Origin: Sinotaia quadrata
Taxonomy: Eukaryota; Mollusca; Gastropoda; Architaenioglossa; Viviparidae
Direction of reading: 5' to 3'
Length of the DNA: 64,000 nucleotides
Assembly: GCA_028829895.1 (NCBI GenBank)
Contig: CM054184.1
Location: forward strand, 52,772,701 to 52,836,700
Translations under genes and position numbers: made by a program
Notes under the pieces: generated by a model
What the model saw: the letters and a program-made list of their open reading frames with translations, nothing else
Told to the model about the DNA's origin: nothing
Databases searched by the model: none
Shown: piece by piece, positions 48,306 to 62,340 of the stretch
Layout of the letters: each line of letters begins with the position of its first letter
How positions within the stretch are numbered: position 1 is the first letter of the stretch

Positions 48306-50558
48306 TGTTACATGCCAGTATTTATTTAAAGACCCTGCCCCAGAATTAGGATTTAGATTAATTAAATCCCCTCCCTCACTTATTCTGAAACAGACTGGCT
48401 GCCCAGATTTACCCTTCAGTCTGACTAAATTTAATCTCGTAGTTAAGATAAACCTGTGTGACAATTGCACGGACTGAGACTTGTTAATCAATTACAACTA
48501 ATCATACTTGCATACATCATTCTTTCCCCCACCCAGCCCTATTTGGTTTTTCTCACAATGACTTAGTCGACTACGTTAATTGATTAACAAAATAAGATTT
48601 AATAAAAATTTACAAATAACTCAAAATTGAATCAAATACTCGGTCGAATAAGACTACGCCCGTATTATCAGCTCTACAAATTGCCTCCATGTCAACTACT
48701 GATTCCAGTTTATTGTCTCCCTTGTCTTGTGAGTCCACTCCAGGGATAATGACGACACTCTCTCGTCAAGTATGGCAGCGCTCGCACCCAACCGGCATAA
48801 GTTGTGGCTTCAATGGCAATCTATACATCTCTACTGTGGATCCTCACATCAAGTTCAGCAGAACTTAAACGGACCAGTCCCGGACTCCTCTAGAGGTCTC
48901 AGGACTCAGAGATTATGAAATCTCAAGAACAGCGATACTAACTCGAACCCGCTCTGGAAATACAATAATTCTTATGAGCGACAGTTCCTACTGATTCACA
49001 ATCTACACATGTAGCTTTTGATAATGGCGTAGCTTATTTTACAAATGACCGTTCTGTATCTTCACATTAATAGTTAAATATAATAGTGAAAATACAATTC
49101 ACATCACGCTCATGCGGGCTACAATTAAAATGCAACGTTACACACACAAGAGAATCTAACCATTTCAAAGAAAACATTTATATTTTACAATGAAAATAGA
49201 TTTGTGAAGAAATAAAATCACGCGCATACGTGTTATAATTATAACAACAATTATACACGCAAGTGAACCAAAAATCGTTTACATAAAAAGAATCATATGA
49301 ACGGGCACAAACGTTCTGTGATTACAAATCCGTTAATTTAGCTTTATAAATAATTGTCTCACAATTCGACAATTAATGTAAGGAATGCAATGTTTCTAGT
49401 TTAGCCGTACTGTTATCAAGCCACGTGTCAAGAGAAAGTTGCAGTAAAAGTACAATTTCTACAATAACAAATAAGCAATTCCACATAACGATATCTTAAA
49501 TAAAATGCAAGTAATAATTCAAGAAATCGATGTGATACCTTGCTCAATACACGATGTTATCGGCACAACGGGCTCGGCTTATCGACTGATTGACGCGGAA
49601 TATCGACGCCGCTGAATAAACGTTTCAGGCGGTTTTCCTCGCAGTGCCGTTAGCTTGTTGTTGTTGTACCGTTATCTTCACTCCTGCAGTACAATGCCGA
49701 TTAGCTTGTTGTTGTTGTACCGTTATCTTCACTCCTGCAGTACAATGCCGATTAGCTTGTTGTTGTTGTACCGTTATCTTCACTCCTGGTTGAGCGTGGT
49801 TGAAGGCTTTCATCAACGATGTTCTCGCCTTTGGAGGCGCTCAACCAGGGCTTCGCATCCTTCACTTTTTTCCAGGGTGTGGGTGGGCCGTCGTGTTCGT
49901 CATTCCAATGCGTTGGGGTGTTTTTTGAAGTTTGTGCGTGGTGGATATTCCCCCCCCCCTCTCTTAGGGTCGTTTCATAGTCATCTGTGCGTGCTGGTGT
50001 TTGTACCACAGGCACCAGCCCAGCAAGTTTGAGACTCACCAGGCTTGGTGCCCAGTGGATTCCGCAGCTCTTTTGTGTATGGTATTTTAGTTAAGTCGTG
50101 ATTTGCATAGTATTGTGAGTTTAAAATGTCGTTATTCTATTTACCGATGTCGGCTGCCGATCTGGCGAAGTGAAGTACGATATCTGTAGTCTGTGGTTGG
50201 TGATGACTGTAGAGCTGGCGGTTTTAGTCAGTGTTTTTATTCGCTGTTTAATTTGCTGGTGTCTGTCCTCACTCTTTGGCCGCCTCCATCGTCGGGGATC
50301 CGTGCCGTGGACTGGCTTGCCAGTGGTGTGCCGTATGTCCGTCTCCGTGGTGTGGCATTCCTACCTGGTTTATAAAGACTCCTGGATTTGGACAGAACCC
50401 GTTATGTACGCACGCAGTGCTTGGGTGGTCCAGCTGTTTGCAGTGGCCGTTGAGGAAAAGGTCAGCCATGCGCGCTGACAGGCTATCGTAAAAGTGCCAG
50501 CTACTGGCGACTGGCGAGTCGGAGGAAGTTACATATAATTTGCCCCGACTCTGTTACA
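48306..50558. mobile_element. LTR-like element (possible solo LTR) inserted in the 40/43-bp array
   Basis: The element starts TGTTACATGCC and ends CTCTGTTACA, so it has TG...CA ends. It is flanked on both sides by atgtc (48301-48305 and 50559-50563). Removing it rejoins the array unit exactly (cattatgtc joined to taacgatc). A 5-bp duplication plus TG/CA ends is typical of LTR retrotransposons. I see no internal polymerase and no second terminal repeat in its 2253 bp, so a long solo LTR or a non-autonomous element is likely. It carries a GC-rich block (49800-50530) unlike the host intron. Confidence 0.72.
49650..49795. repeat. 51-bp minisatellite inside the LTR-like element
   Basis: Three copies of agcttgttgttgttgtaccg followed by ttatcttcactcctgcagta and caatgccgatt. 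Confidence 0.92.
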
Positions 50559-50890
50559 ATGTCTAACGATCTATTTTTTTAAAAAGTGTGATGTTTAATC
50601 GTTTCTAATCTGTTTTTTTTAAAGAACACATTAATCATTTGTAACTATCTAATTCGTTATATAGAGTAACTTTTTATCATTTCTAAAGTTATGGTTTTCA
50701 AGAGTGCTTTATAAATTATTTCTAACTATATTTATTGTTTATGAATTTTGCATTTAATTACCTCTAGCGAGGTTTTTATAAAGAGTTCTTTGTAGTCATT
50801 AATAACCAACAATTTTGTTCTTAAAGGGTGTTTAAGCGAATTTCTTTCGATCTATTAGTTCATATTAAATTTTAAAATCACTTCTTACAG
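50559..50890 (+). repeat. Degenerate continuation of the 40/43-bp array
   Basis: tctaacgatctatttttt, aaagtgtgatg, catttgtaac and similar pieces recur at 40-60-bp spacing. They continue the unit interrupted at 48305. Confidence 0.75.
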
Positions 50891-51944
50891 ACATATTGGG
50901 ATCTTAAACAATAGTTTCATCATCTGTATATATTTTATATTCATGCAATACCTATTTTTAAAAATCTTCTCTACCTGTTTATATTTAATCTCAAATGATA
51001 CTTTCCTTATAAGCTCCTACTGATTTATTTTTTACTTCTGCGAGTGTTTCCCAACACAAAAACAAGATTTGTTATACAATGCAGTTTTAAAACATGATTA
51101 TTTTTCTGGAAAGAATGTGAATGGATGGGGTGTGCTAAATATCGGTTAAAGTCAGATTTGTCGTCTTATATTGTAAGAAGTTTTCCACCCACAGAAAGAT
51201 TATATGATTATAAATGTTGTTTATGCTGTGGAAGAGAGAAAACGTTTACAGTGCCAAATATCTGCCAAGTGAGAGATGAGTGGGATCAGGACTGAGTAGG
51301 GTAGAGATGGGTGTGGTTCAAAAGTAATAAAATCTTCCAACCAATACTGTCAGTACGCAAAACAAAAACAAGTTTGCAATTACATCAACATAAGAATTAC
51401 GTAACACCGAACCACTGACTAAACCAAGATTCCAGATCTAATGTTTAAGCTGACGTGCTTAGAGGTCAGGGTTCCTGTGTTCTACTAGACAATAACAACA
51501 TCCCTACACTGAGGCTACTACTCACTCAACAGATTAATTTCTCCCTTCACCCATGTCAATTGTGGAATACACTTCCAAAAATAAACTTTATGCAACACTT
51601 TTAAATCATACAAATCACAAATAGTTTCTCATTAAAACTTCATAGATAAAATATGAAACAATATATTAAATTATATGGGAGAATTCCCCATCATGTGACA
51701 CTCAGAAGGGGTTTATACTCTTTCAACTCCCCTAAACCACTCACAGCTTCCCATCAATTCTGTATTTTATCGAAGATGCTTCCTGTAACCGGACGACAGC
51801 TGGGCATATGCAGGCGTGCTAGTTCTTTATCCCTTAAGTGTAGGTCAAAGGTCGTTTTGACAGACTTACACATTGTTGTTAGTGTTTTATAATAATAAGG
51901 AAAACAAATCACACAAAAAGTATAAATTATATATGTAAAAGTGT
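50891..51944. other. Gene B 5'UTR intron, includes the shared gtgtttcccaacac element
   Basis: 51039-51056 carries gcgagtgtttcccaacac, shared with gene A (33655-33682). The remainder is unassigned. An open frame at 51653-51892 has no recognised content. Confidence 0.5.
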
Positions 51945-52065
51945 ATAGAGTTCAAAACGTTTTAATATGAGATTGTCGATTTCAGCGACTACTTAGCACA
52001 ACTCTTAGAGTTCAAAACGTTTTAATATGAGATTGTCGATTTCAGCGAGAATATTGTAAAGCATT
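51945..52065. repeat. Direct duplication of about 58 bp
   Basis: Two copies of gagttcaaaacgttttaata followed by tgagattgtcgatttcagcga, starting near 51948 and 52006. Confidence 0.9.
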
Positions 52066-52401
52066 TAGAGTCCAAGTAAAGTGCCAATAAGAAATTGCTG
52101 ATATTAAACCTCCCTGAAAAGCACTTGGCTTGCCACATGGGGAAAATGTTAATAAAGGTTATACGAATAACATTTTAAAAGACTCGATTAACAAAATATT
52201 GTAAATAGTAAAACGTCTAATTCTTGATGTAAAATAATATAGTTATATTTTTTTAGAGTAAACATATCACTTGTTCATGCAAAGAAATATATTATATTTT
52301 ATAATTATTTGTATTTTTTGTATTATGTGTTTATATTATTAATCAAATAGTATCTTTATTAAGAATCGTTGCCGTATCAATATGTACATTTCAGTTATCA
52401 G

Positions 52402-53113
52402 GTGTATAATGACCGATTGCAGTATGGCCGACAGTTTAACGGTTTTGGACAAGGTTCCAATTCTCGACGACTACGACCTCGTCATCAAAGGGTTCCGTTT
52501 ACGGAAACGAGACGTGGTGATGGGAGGATTGACCTTCATCTGTCTCGTGGTCGTCATTATCCTGACAGCAATTTTAGCGACAAAGTCTGGAGGTCATTCG
52601 GGAGCAGATGAAAGTCAGAAGGAAGCTTGTAGCACTGTCGGCTGCCTGAGGTCTGCTGCCCACATCATTGAACTTTTAAACGAAACAGCTTCCCCGTGTG
52701 AGAATTTTTACAAGTATGCATGCGGTAACTTTGCAGACCTACATCCGTTGCAGTATGACCAATCAGAAATAGACACCAGGTTGCTCATTGAGCTTGAGAA
52801 TGCGGAGAAAATCCTTCGCGTGTTGGATCAGGAAGACAAAACCACACGGTCAGATTCTTTTGAAAGGAAACTTCGTGTCTTTTACCAATCATGTAAGGAT
52901 CACTTCCGGAAAGCTCAAGGACGGGGCAAGTCGTTATTGGAGAAAGTTATCAAGCCTTCCGGCGGGTGGTGGGCCTTGCAAAACTCTTCTGAGTGGAACG
53001 CGAGCAATTGGAACTTTAAGCAGGCCCTGCTGAAGGCCTATCGTGACTTTATGGTCTTCATCTTCTTTAATCTGAGTCCCTGGAATTCGTTGCTAGAAAT
53101 GTTTGAGATTCAG
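52402..53113 (+). CDS. Gene B coding exon 1: cytoplasmic tail, membrane anchor and start of the M13 ectodomain
   Basis: The ATG at 52424 begins MADSLTVLDKVPILDDYDL, aligned with the gene A start. An in-frame ATG at 52409 would add five residues but is not conserved. The likely 5'UTR acceptor is ttatcag (AG at 52400-52401). It codes for 230 residues (52424-53113): RLRKRD stop-transfer side, a membrane segment at about 31-52, then the Cys framework at the same four positions as gene A with SPCENFYKYACGNF. Sequons NET, NSS and NAS are kept. The donor is gtgagt, phase 0. About 80% identical to gene A exon 1 by hand count. Confidence 0.95.
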
Positions 53114-53866
53114 GTGAGTTATAGCTGACCTATGATAATTAATGATTACTACGTCATTTACTTGTACTGACCAGGCAGGAACTAGGTATTGTTTACTTTC
53201 TTTAGACTTGGACTAAGTTTGAGATTCACTTACGAATGATTGGTTAGATTAATGACAGAGGATATGACACATCTACATGACACGAATGCCGTCCCATATA
53301 TAGCTTGCAAACATGACATTAATTTATAACCTTTTTCTATGTGAATATCTCGAGGTTAAATTCATACATATCTAGTTTACAAATAGAGTTTATGACACGA
53401 ATGGCGTCCCATATCTAGTTTACAAACAGAGTTTTGCTAGTGTCGATCGTCCTGTCGAGTGCAAACATATAGCTGACAATCAAGCCCCTGTATTCTAAAA
53501 ACAAAATTTTAAAGGCCTTAATTTTTCAGCTGATTTACTTCAAACAGGTTTATAGTATTTTAAGAAAAATATCCTTTCCAACCTTCTTTCACGGATGCAC
53601 TGTTTCAAATTGAGATTTATTTAAAGTTTTCTTAATTATAAATGCTTAGAGAGGCCTTTCCTAATTTCGCAAAATTAAAATTCATAATACTTAGATTATG
53701 AACTTGATAAATGACAGTTTGTAAAATATTAATTGGTTTTCTTCAAATATATCACTCTAGTCTTAATATTATTTCATATCGTTTTGTGAACATACTCTGG
53801 TTTATGCGTTAATTTTGCCAATTAATTAATTTTGGTTTTTTTATTACTTCTACTTTTTGCTACTAG
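53114..53866 (+). other. Gene B intron 1, conserved 5' part
   Basis: The first ~270 bp align closely with gene A intron 1. A diverged second copy of gacacgaatg.cgtcccatat lies at 53396-53418, after the first at 53279. From 53440 to 53866 I see nothing. Confidence 0.75.
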
Positions 53867-53923
53867 ATTTACCCGATGCATTCAGATTTGGAAAGGTATT
53901 TACGCAACGATAGTTCTGAGGAG
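53867..53923 (+). CDS. Gene B coding exon 2: 19-codon micro-exon
   Basis: A 57-nt, phase-0 exon, IYPMHSDLERYLRNDSSEE (residues 231-249). The acceptor is actag and the donor gtaagg. It is three codons longer than gene A exon 2, with a shared SSEE end. Confidence 0.87.
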
Positions 53924-54689
<766 letters not shown>

Positions 54690-54960
54690 TTATTTAATCT
54701 TTCATAACTAATTACAAATGATGAGAATCTAAATTTATTTTATTACTGTTCCTTTAACAGATACACAGGCTACTCACTTTTTTTTGGCGGATATACAGGC
54801 ACTGTAAATGTTTTCTGTCTTCCACAACATAAACAACATTTACAGTCACATAATCTTTCCATAGGTGGAAAACGTCTTACTGAAGGAGAAGACAAATCTA
54901 ATTTAATCTCTGTTTAGTGAACTCCCATCCACCCACTTTTTATGCATAAGGCGCTTATTT
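54690..54960. repeat. Dispersed repeat family D1, copy 3
   Basis: It shares aattacaaatgatgagaatc and catttacagtcacataat.tt with 61785-61935. Confidence 0.6.
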
Positions 54961-55289
54961 AATATATGTATATCAACAATAGAGTCAATACAAATTATAG
55001 GTTAGTCCTATCAGAGAATAGATATGGAGATATTATAATTAGGTAAATATAGATTTTTTGCAAGACCTGGATTAAGCATTGCATCAACAGTATTCCACTT
55101 GCTTTGCAACAATGTCACAATAACAAAATGTCCACGTATGAACATTTGTCTTACTCTGCATACATGGAAAACTCTGATGCACTATTATATTCTTGAAAGA
55201 ACTTGAGCACGCCCTTCAGCATATCAGTTCCTTCAAGCAGAATATGATTACAGTAATTCTTGTAACTTTAATCTACTAGAATTTTCCTG
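54961..55289. other. Gene B intron 2, unassigned
   Basis: Weak similarity of 55225-55260 (cagttccttcaagcagaata) to 12118-12150 suggests that family D3 extends here. Nothing else. Confidence 0.4.
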
Positions 55290-55870
55290 ATGTACTCAGC
55301 ATAGTTTGCCCTGATACATCAAAAGTGTATAGCATACTTTGCCCTGATACATCAAAAGTGTATACTGTATAGCATACTTTGCCCTGATACATCAAAAGTG
55401 TATAGCATACTTTGCCCTGATACATCAAAAGTGTATAGCATACTTTGCTCTGATACATCAAAAGTGTATAGTATACTTTGCCCTGATACATCAAAAGTGT
55501 ATAGTATACTTTGCCCTGATACATCAAAAGTGTATACTGTATAGCATACTTTGCCCTGATACATCAAAAGTGTATAGTATACTTTGCCCTGATACATCAA
55601 AAGTGTATAGTATACTTTGCCCTGATACATCAAAAGTGTATACTGTATAGTATACTTTGCCCTGATACATCAAAAGTGTATAGTATACTTTGCCCTGATA
55701 CATCAAAAGTGTATACTGTATAGTATACTTTGCCCTGATACATCAAAAGTGTATACTGTATAGTATACTTTGCCCTGATACATCAAAAGTGTATAGTATA
55801 CTTTGCCCTGATACATCAAAAGTGTATAGTATACTTTGCCCTGATACATCAAAAGTGTATAGTATACTCC
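55290..55870. repeat. 33/40-bp minisatellite, about 16 copies
   Basis: The basic unit is gtatactttgccctgataca followed by tcaaaagtgtata. Some units carry an extra ctgtata, giving 40 bp. Units read agcatactt or agtatactt. It lies inside a D3-like repeat. Confidence 0.95.
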
Positions 55871-56362
55871 CTTATGCTTAGACACACTGAAACAGATGTT
55901 GCCCACATCTTCCATGTCATTCAAGTTTATAACTGGTGAACACATGAATGATAACTGGAAAGCTAAAAGTGGAAACTTGAAACTGGAAATTGGAAAGGCT
56001 ACTTGCTCACTGTAAAATATAATTAAAGAGCAAACCTAAGATTCCTGTTTATCACACTATAACTCCATTCTGTCTTACATTATGTAAATGGGTATGGTGT
56101 CTCTGATTGCTTAATGTGTGAAAATATTCATATTTTAATAATTATTTCTCCACATTCAATTGATTCGCTCATGCAATCATACACTATAGCCACGACAGGG
56201 TCTTTGTCTTTCGCGGTCTGGGGAGTGACTAAGTCAAGCCCTAGGGTACGTTCTTTGATTACCTCCTTCCCCAAGCGTTACTTGTCCAAGATAACCGGCC
56301 CTAGCTGAACTATCTCGTCTGATTGTGGGTAGCCACATTTAAAGTTTTTCTTTAGTGTCTCA

Positions 56363-56400
<38 letters not shown>
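55871..56400. repeat. Dispersed repeat family D3, copy 2, and a CT/CA run
   Basis: 55995-56085 matches 12390-12500. (TC)n(CA)n lies at 56357-56400. The 64-codon frame at 56114-56308 has no recognised content. Confidence 0.6.
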
Positions 56401-56732
56401 TACAGACATACGCACAATCACACACGTGCACACAGACACGCACACAAACTACACAATATAAAATTGAATCAGGATAAGAAATATTAATGCACTCAAACAA
56501 ATAAAAATTAAAAAAGTGAATTATAATTCTAATTTGAGTACTCAGAACATGAAATATATATTATGCATATAAAATTTAATGTAAAAATAGATGAAATATG
56601 CGCGAATAGCGAAACTACGTGTTACAAAGAGGTTTCGTAAATGTTACTGAAATGCATTATTTTCCCCTGGATCGGAATTCAATTCTATAGCAACTGATAG
56701 GTAGGTAAGTTATTATTATTTATTATTTTTCA

Positions 56733-56793
<61 letters not shown>

Positions 56794-56963
56794 ACACATA
56801 ACACAACTTATTCTATATAATTCAGCTATTATACAAATGAATATGCAATAATATAGCCAAGTTTCATACTGCGTTTCCTTAGAGGAAAGTGTGTATGAAT
56901 AACCAACACTAAAAATGTCTTTAACAGTGTTTTATGGAGTGCACTACTTTCTTTATCTCTCAG
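56401..56963. repeat. Gene B intron 2, distal part, with CA tract
   Basis: (CA)n lies at 56733-56790. Otherwise AT-rich and unassigned up to the exon 3 acceptor ctctcag. Confidence 0.8.
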
Positions 56964-57113
56964 GACAAGAAAAGCACAAGAGAGTTCTTCCGGACAGTCG
57001 GCTCACTACTCCTGAGAGACGCTGAACTGAACCTTACTCACGATGCAATGACGTCACGGGTGGAGATTTTCACAGAAGATGTTTACATGGTGGCCTCGAC
57101 ACTTGCCGATACA
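56964..57113 (+). CDS. Gene B coding exon 3: M13 N-domain helix pair
   Basis: A 150-nt, phase-0 exon encoding residues 250-299, from DKKSTREFFRTVGSLLLRDA to VYMVASTLADT. It is four codons longer than gene A exon 3 at its end. The acceptor is ctcag. The donor gttaag has T at +3, unlike the gtgag/gtaag donors elsewhere here, so its exact end is slightly uncertain. Phase and homology otherwise fit. Confidence 0.87.
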
Positions 57114-57589
57114 GTTAAGTCGTCTGTGAATACGCATGTGTGTGTCTGTGTGTGCGTTTGTGAGTCTGTGCGTGTGCGTACGTATGTGTGTGCGTAGGCT
57201 TCATTACATCTTGTCATAGACTTGATGTTCGTATATATAATAATAAACCTTGTGATGTTCCTATTTATCATAGACTTAATTAATGAGCATGCATGTATTT
57301 GGTGACAGACAAAGAGATGTACCCATGATGTTTGCTTTTCTTGTCTTACAAGCAGATACATATGTAGTGGGACGTGACGTGAAGTGGACTCGCTCTCTAA
57401 CTAGATGATTTGTTTACAAACAGATACATATGTAGTGAGACGTGACGTGAACTGGACTCACGCTCTAACTAGATGATTTGGATACATGCTGTTAATTTCG
57501 TTAAACAAAATTATTTATATGAGGTTATTTCTAAATAATACACCAATATTTTGTTACATAAATAAATTCAATAGTATTGTATGCGTAAG
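57114..57589. repeat. Gene B intron 3 with a 68-bp duplication
   Basis: Two copies of tatgtagtg.gacgtgacgtg and following sequence start at 57361 and 57429. A TG-rich run sits just after the donor. Confidence 0.85.
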
Positions 57590-58432
57590 TTTTAATCAGG
57601 GTTTATGCATTTAAAATTAGGATTTTACTTCTGACAACAGAACAATAACAGTCTGTCTTGTATAGGTATTAATTAGGGTTCATACAGTTAGAATTAGGAT
57701 TTTACTTCTGACAACAGAACAATAACAGTTTGTCTTGTATAGGTATTAATTAGGGTTCATACAGTTAGAATTAGGATTTTACTTCTGACAACAGAACAAT
57801 AACAGTTTGGCTTGTATAGGTATTAATTAGGGTTCATACAGTTAGAATTAGGATTTTACTTCTGACAACAGAACAATAACAGTTTGGCTTGTATAGGTAT
57901 TAATTAGGGTTCATACAGTTAGAATTAGGATTTTACTTCTGACAACAGAACAATAACAGTTTGGCTTGTATAGGTATTAATTAGGGTTCATACAGTTAGA
58001 ATTAGGATTTTACTTCTGACAACAGAACAATAACAGTTTGGCTTGTATAGGTATTAATTAGGGTTCATACAGTTAGAATTAGGATTTTACTTCTGACAAC
58101 AGAACAATAACAGTTTGGCTTGTATAGGTATTAATTAGGGTTCATACAGTTAGAATTAGGATTTTACTTCTGACAACAGAACAATAACAGTTTGGCTTGT
58201 ATAGGTATTAATTAGGGTTCATACAGTTAGAATTAGGATTTCACTTTTGACCAACAGAACAATAACAGTTTGGCTTGTATAGGTATTAATTAGGGTTCAT
58301 ACAGTTAGAATTAGGATTTTACTTCTGACAACAGAACAATAACAGTTTGGCTTGTATAGGTATTAATTAGGGTTTATACAGTTAGAATTAGATTTCACTT
58401 CTGACCAACAGAACAATAACAGTTTGGCTTGT
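57590..58432. repeat. 77-bp minisatellite, about 11 copies
   Basis: The unit is aggtattaattagggttcat, acagttagaattaggatttt, acttctgacaacagaacaat, aacagtttggcttgtat; copies start at 57664, 57741 and so on. The last copies read tcact.ctgaccaac. The array ends about 45 bp before the exon 4 acceptor. Confidence 0.95.
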
Positions 58433-58476
58433 AGTGCATAAGATAAAGGGTTTCTGTTTTATTTATTATCTTCCAG

Positions 58477-58551
58477 ATCAGTCAAGGATCCCATCACACT
58501 GTCAATGGAAGCATCAGCCTGGGAAAACTATACAACGACACACAGGGCGTG
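58477..58551 (+). CDS. Gene B coding exon 4: short connector
   Basis: A 75-nt, phase-0 exon encoding residues 300-324, ISQGSHHTVNGSISL to DTQGV. The acceptor is ttccag and the donor gtatgc. It is one codon shorter than gene A exon 4; the TQG end and gtatg donor are shared. Sequons NGS and NDT are present. Confidence 0.85.
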
Positions 58552-59034
58552 GTATGCATGCAAAATTGTTTTTCCTCTCACTTTGAGAAGACATCATCCA
58601 AGGCATGATTATTTGACTGCTAGGCAACCAATAGCTTGGTCTGTGAATATTACAATGAATAGTCTATTACATGTAAGAAGGTAGTGGCATTTAGCTTTAA
58701 ATCAGAACTTGCTTTAAACGCGAGTTAACGCTTATGTATACTTTTAAATGTGGGGTTTGAGAGGGCTGAGAACGGCATACACAACAAAAATTTCCTGTCA
58801 CATCATCCATCTTTCACAATCACTTAAAAATGTTGTGTTTTTGTTCGTTTCATTATGTCACACACATTGATACTTGTATTCATGCATAACTGAAAATACT
58901 TACTGATGCATAAATGCATACAAGGTTAAGAGAGAGAAACACGAACAGACATTCTTGCGAATGAATTTAAATTTAGCTATACTGATAACAACTAATATAA
59001 ATGGATATATAATGGACAGATAGTTAAATACGTG
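58552..59034. other. Gene B intron 4, proximal part
   Basis: Unassigned. No coding content. Confidence 0.45.
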
Positions 59035-59370
<336 letters not shown>

Positions 59371-60780
59371 TCTCCATCTATCTATATACATATATTTTAA
59401 TTATATATATTGTTGTGTACTTTTTTATTTTCACACACACATACAGCAAAATTGATTGGCTGGTAGTGTGACAAATATTCCCCTCCCCTCTTTTACTTCA
59501 TTAGTCACTTGTTCCTTTATACTTTCATTTTTGATAGATATATTTATGATGAAATTTGAAGTACACCTTTTCATATCACTGATATTTATGCAGTATGATT
59601 TAAAAGTAGATGTCATGCACTGCACCTTAAGTAAACATGCAATGGAAAACTCATGGCAGTCCTCCAAAATGGCTTACTAGACATTGAGTGAAATAATTAA
59701 ATGGTACGGGTGCATTTCCGGATGGAATTCAAAAGTGTAAGTTCCGGTGAATGCGTGAGTCCACCCCAGATCTTGTTAGGGATAAATTGATTATTGCAGA
59801 TGAATTCATTCATGAGAAGCTAGCCAGTTAGTGTTAACCAATGGGCAGATACTGGTCCACTATATGTATAACTAATCACTGTGTACTGGTCGACTAACTG
59901 ATCAATGGGTGCTGAGAGAATACAGGAGAAACCCATGTTGTGGGGAATTATCTGTTTGCAATCATTTGTTGAGAAACTCTACACGAAAAAAGACGTGTTC
60001 CCTCTCACTCTGGTCTCCATTTGGGAGTAATGTGAAACAAGCCTCATTGTGAGTTAACCATAGAGTTATAAGTTCTACAATTGTAATTTTTCTGTTTCTT
60101 TCAGCTAAATAGAAAAATATATTTTTATGTCTTTCTTTCAAAAGCTGAATAGAATGTATTTTAATATTCAGAGTATAACTTGTGTGCTGTTATAATTCCA
60201 AAATATTTTATGCTATATTATTCAGTATAAATGCCATTTGATTAATTCTAGTTGAATTTCTTGTAACTATTATGCTAGTCATTGTTTGAACCTTGTGGTG
60301 AGTCTGAATCCAGATCTCTGTAGAATAATGTTTATGATTCAGAGACCTTTTCATCATAACCTTGAGCCATAAAATAATGTTTATAACTTATACTATTTTC
60401 TATTTCCATTATTTGGTCTGCTAAAATTACCTTTTTAATATGGCATAATCTGGAAAAGTATGTAATTTGTGATAGGGCAAGTAGCCTGAATTCATTGTTC
60501 ACTTGTGGTGGCCTAAATAACTGCATTCAGTAATTATAAAATATATTCTGAGGAGTTATTAAGGAAAGAGACAGTCAGTATCTGTCCAGCTGAAATTCTA
60601 CAGAAGAATTATTGTTCTTTCTCTACAGTCATTATAGTAGACTCCCTTTGGTACCTTTAAATATTTCTTTGGCAACCTCAGACATCTTTTATAGCTTTTT
60701 ACACTTTTTAAAAATCTGAACCATTGTGAGTTATTTGTGTTTCCACAAAGCCAGCTGGTGAAAGTGTGATGACATCAGAT
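59371..60780. other. Gene B intron 4, unassigned
   Basis: 1.4 kb with no tandem repeat and no gene I can support. The open frames at 59431-59680 overlap on both strands and show no motif. Confidence 0.45.
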
Positions 60781-61260
60781 GCAGTAGGAGAAACAGAGAG
60801 ATGACACTTTATTCAGGTCACGTGACTTTTCATGAAACTATTCAACATTTCCAGATATTGTGATGTGCACTATTTATATTGCCTGAACTTAGATTGCTTG
60901 AAGTGGCACTGTAAATGAATATTGTTCACTCTAGGATTCTCTGGGAACTAGAGATAGTTTTCAACAGCACTAATATAAGCAGTTAATACGAGAGAGCCTT
61001 TCAGCCTTGTAGGTGTTTAATAGGAACATCTTTATTATATTTGTTTATGCATTTCTATATGTCTTTTATATTTGTATTTGATCAATGTTGAACTGCTGTG
61101 CTGTTTGTACTTAAGTGCATTGTTAATAAATTATATTTCTCTATTTATCAATATCCTCGACCAGTGTTTTAATTGGCTTAAAAGCTTAGAGGAGTAGTGG
61201 GGTTGTGTATTATCACAGGTATGTAGAGATGATAATATTCTCTTAATTAGGAGATCCTAA
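60781..61260. repeat. Dispersed repeat family D2, copy 2
   Basis: atttgtatttgatcaatgtt at 61070, then attgttaataaattatattt and tagagatgataatattctct, matching 7690-8170 in order. Confidence 0.55.
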
Positions 61261-61360
61261 GCGTATACATAGAAAGGTAGATGGGTATACGAAGAAAAAA
61301 TAAAAGATGCATATGGAGATGGAGGGAGAAAAGGAGATGCAAATTTATATTTTCCAGACA

Positions 61361-61588
61361 GACAGATACGTATATAGATAGATAGATAAATAGATAGATA
61401 AATAGCTAGATAAATAGATAGATAGATAAATAGATGATAAATAGCTAGATAAATAGATAGATAAATAGATAGATAAATAGCTAGATAAATAGATAGATAA
61501 ATAGCTAGATAAATAGCTAGATAAATAGATAGATAAATAGCTAGATAGATAGATAGATAGATAAATAGCTAGATAAATAGATAGATAA

Positions 61589-61643
<55 letters not shown>

Positions 61644-61725
61644 AATAGATAGATAAATAGATAGATAGATAGATAGATAAATAGATAAATAGATAGATAA
61701 ATAGATAGATAAATAGATAAATAGT
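61361..61725. repeat. GATA/GATAAATA microsatellite
   Basis: gatagataaatagctagata-type units over about 350 bp. Higher-order alternation of GATA and AATA is visible. Confidence 0.97.
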
Positions 61726-61744
61726 GTGACGAGCACGCCACTTA

Positions 61745-62240
61745 GTTAATCAAAATGATTATTATTATTATTAATTAAACTTTCATAAATAATTACAAGT
61801 GATGATAATCTTAATTTATTTTAATAATGATCCTCCAGCAGACAGAACTCGCCTTTCTCACTTGGCAGATATTTTGTTGATGCAAAAGTTTCTCTATTAC
61901 ACAACATAACACAACATTTACAGTCACATAATGTTTCCATGAGTGCAAACGTTTTCTCTATTTCACAACATAACCCAACATTTACAGTCACATAATGTTT
62001 CCATGAGTGCAAAAAGAAGACAAATCCTCCTTGAGTTTATATTTTACGAGCCCCCATCAAAAATAACACCATACAGAATGCCCAAGGTTGGGTTACTCTG
62101 ACAATTTAACAATTTATTTAACAATTTAAAATTAATTAAATTTTAAAATAGGGAGTGGCAAATTTACTCACTCTCCTCTCTCTCTCTCACTCTCTCAGTA
62201 TAGATAGATAGATAGATAGATACACAGAGAGAGTATTTTA
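61745..62240. repeat. Dispersed repeats D1 (copy 4) and D4 (copy 2)
   Basis: 61760-61870 matches family D1. A 65-70-bp segment with aacatttacagtcacataat is duplicated at about 61913 and 61977. 62085-62165 matches family D4 (aaggttgggttactctgaca). A short GATA run ends the block. Confidence 0.65.
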
Positions 62241-62340
62241 GTTATTATACAGACCTCATTGCAATACAATTATCTGTAATGTCCTTCTCCCTGTAACAAT
62301 TTTGGTTGGTCAAAATCAGAATGAATGCCATCTGTTTCAG

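Noticed and set aside
49981..50045. Hairpin ggcaccagcc / ggcttggtgcc considered as a tRNA-like gene
   Set aside because: There is a 10-bp stem only; no anticodon arm, T-arm or box A/B pattern is visible.
50170..50491. GC-rich overlapping frames that look gene-like
   Set aside because: They overlap on three frames, match no family I know and lie inside an LTR-like insertion; composition alone explains their length.
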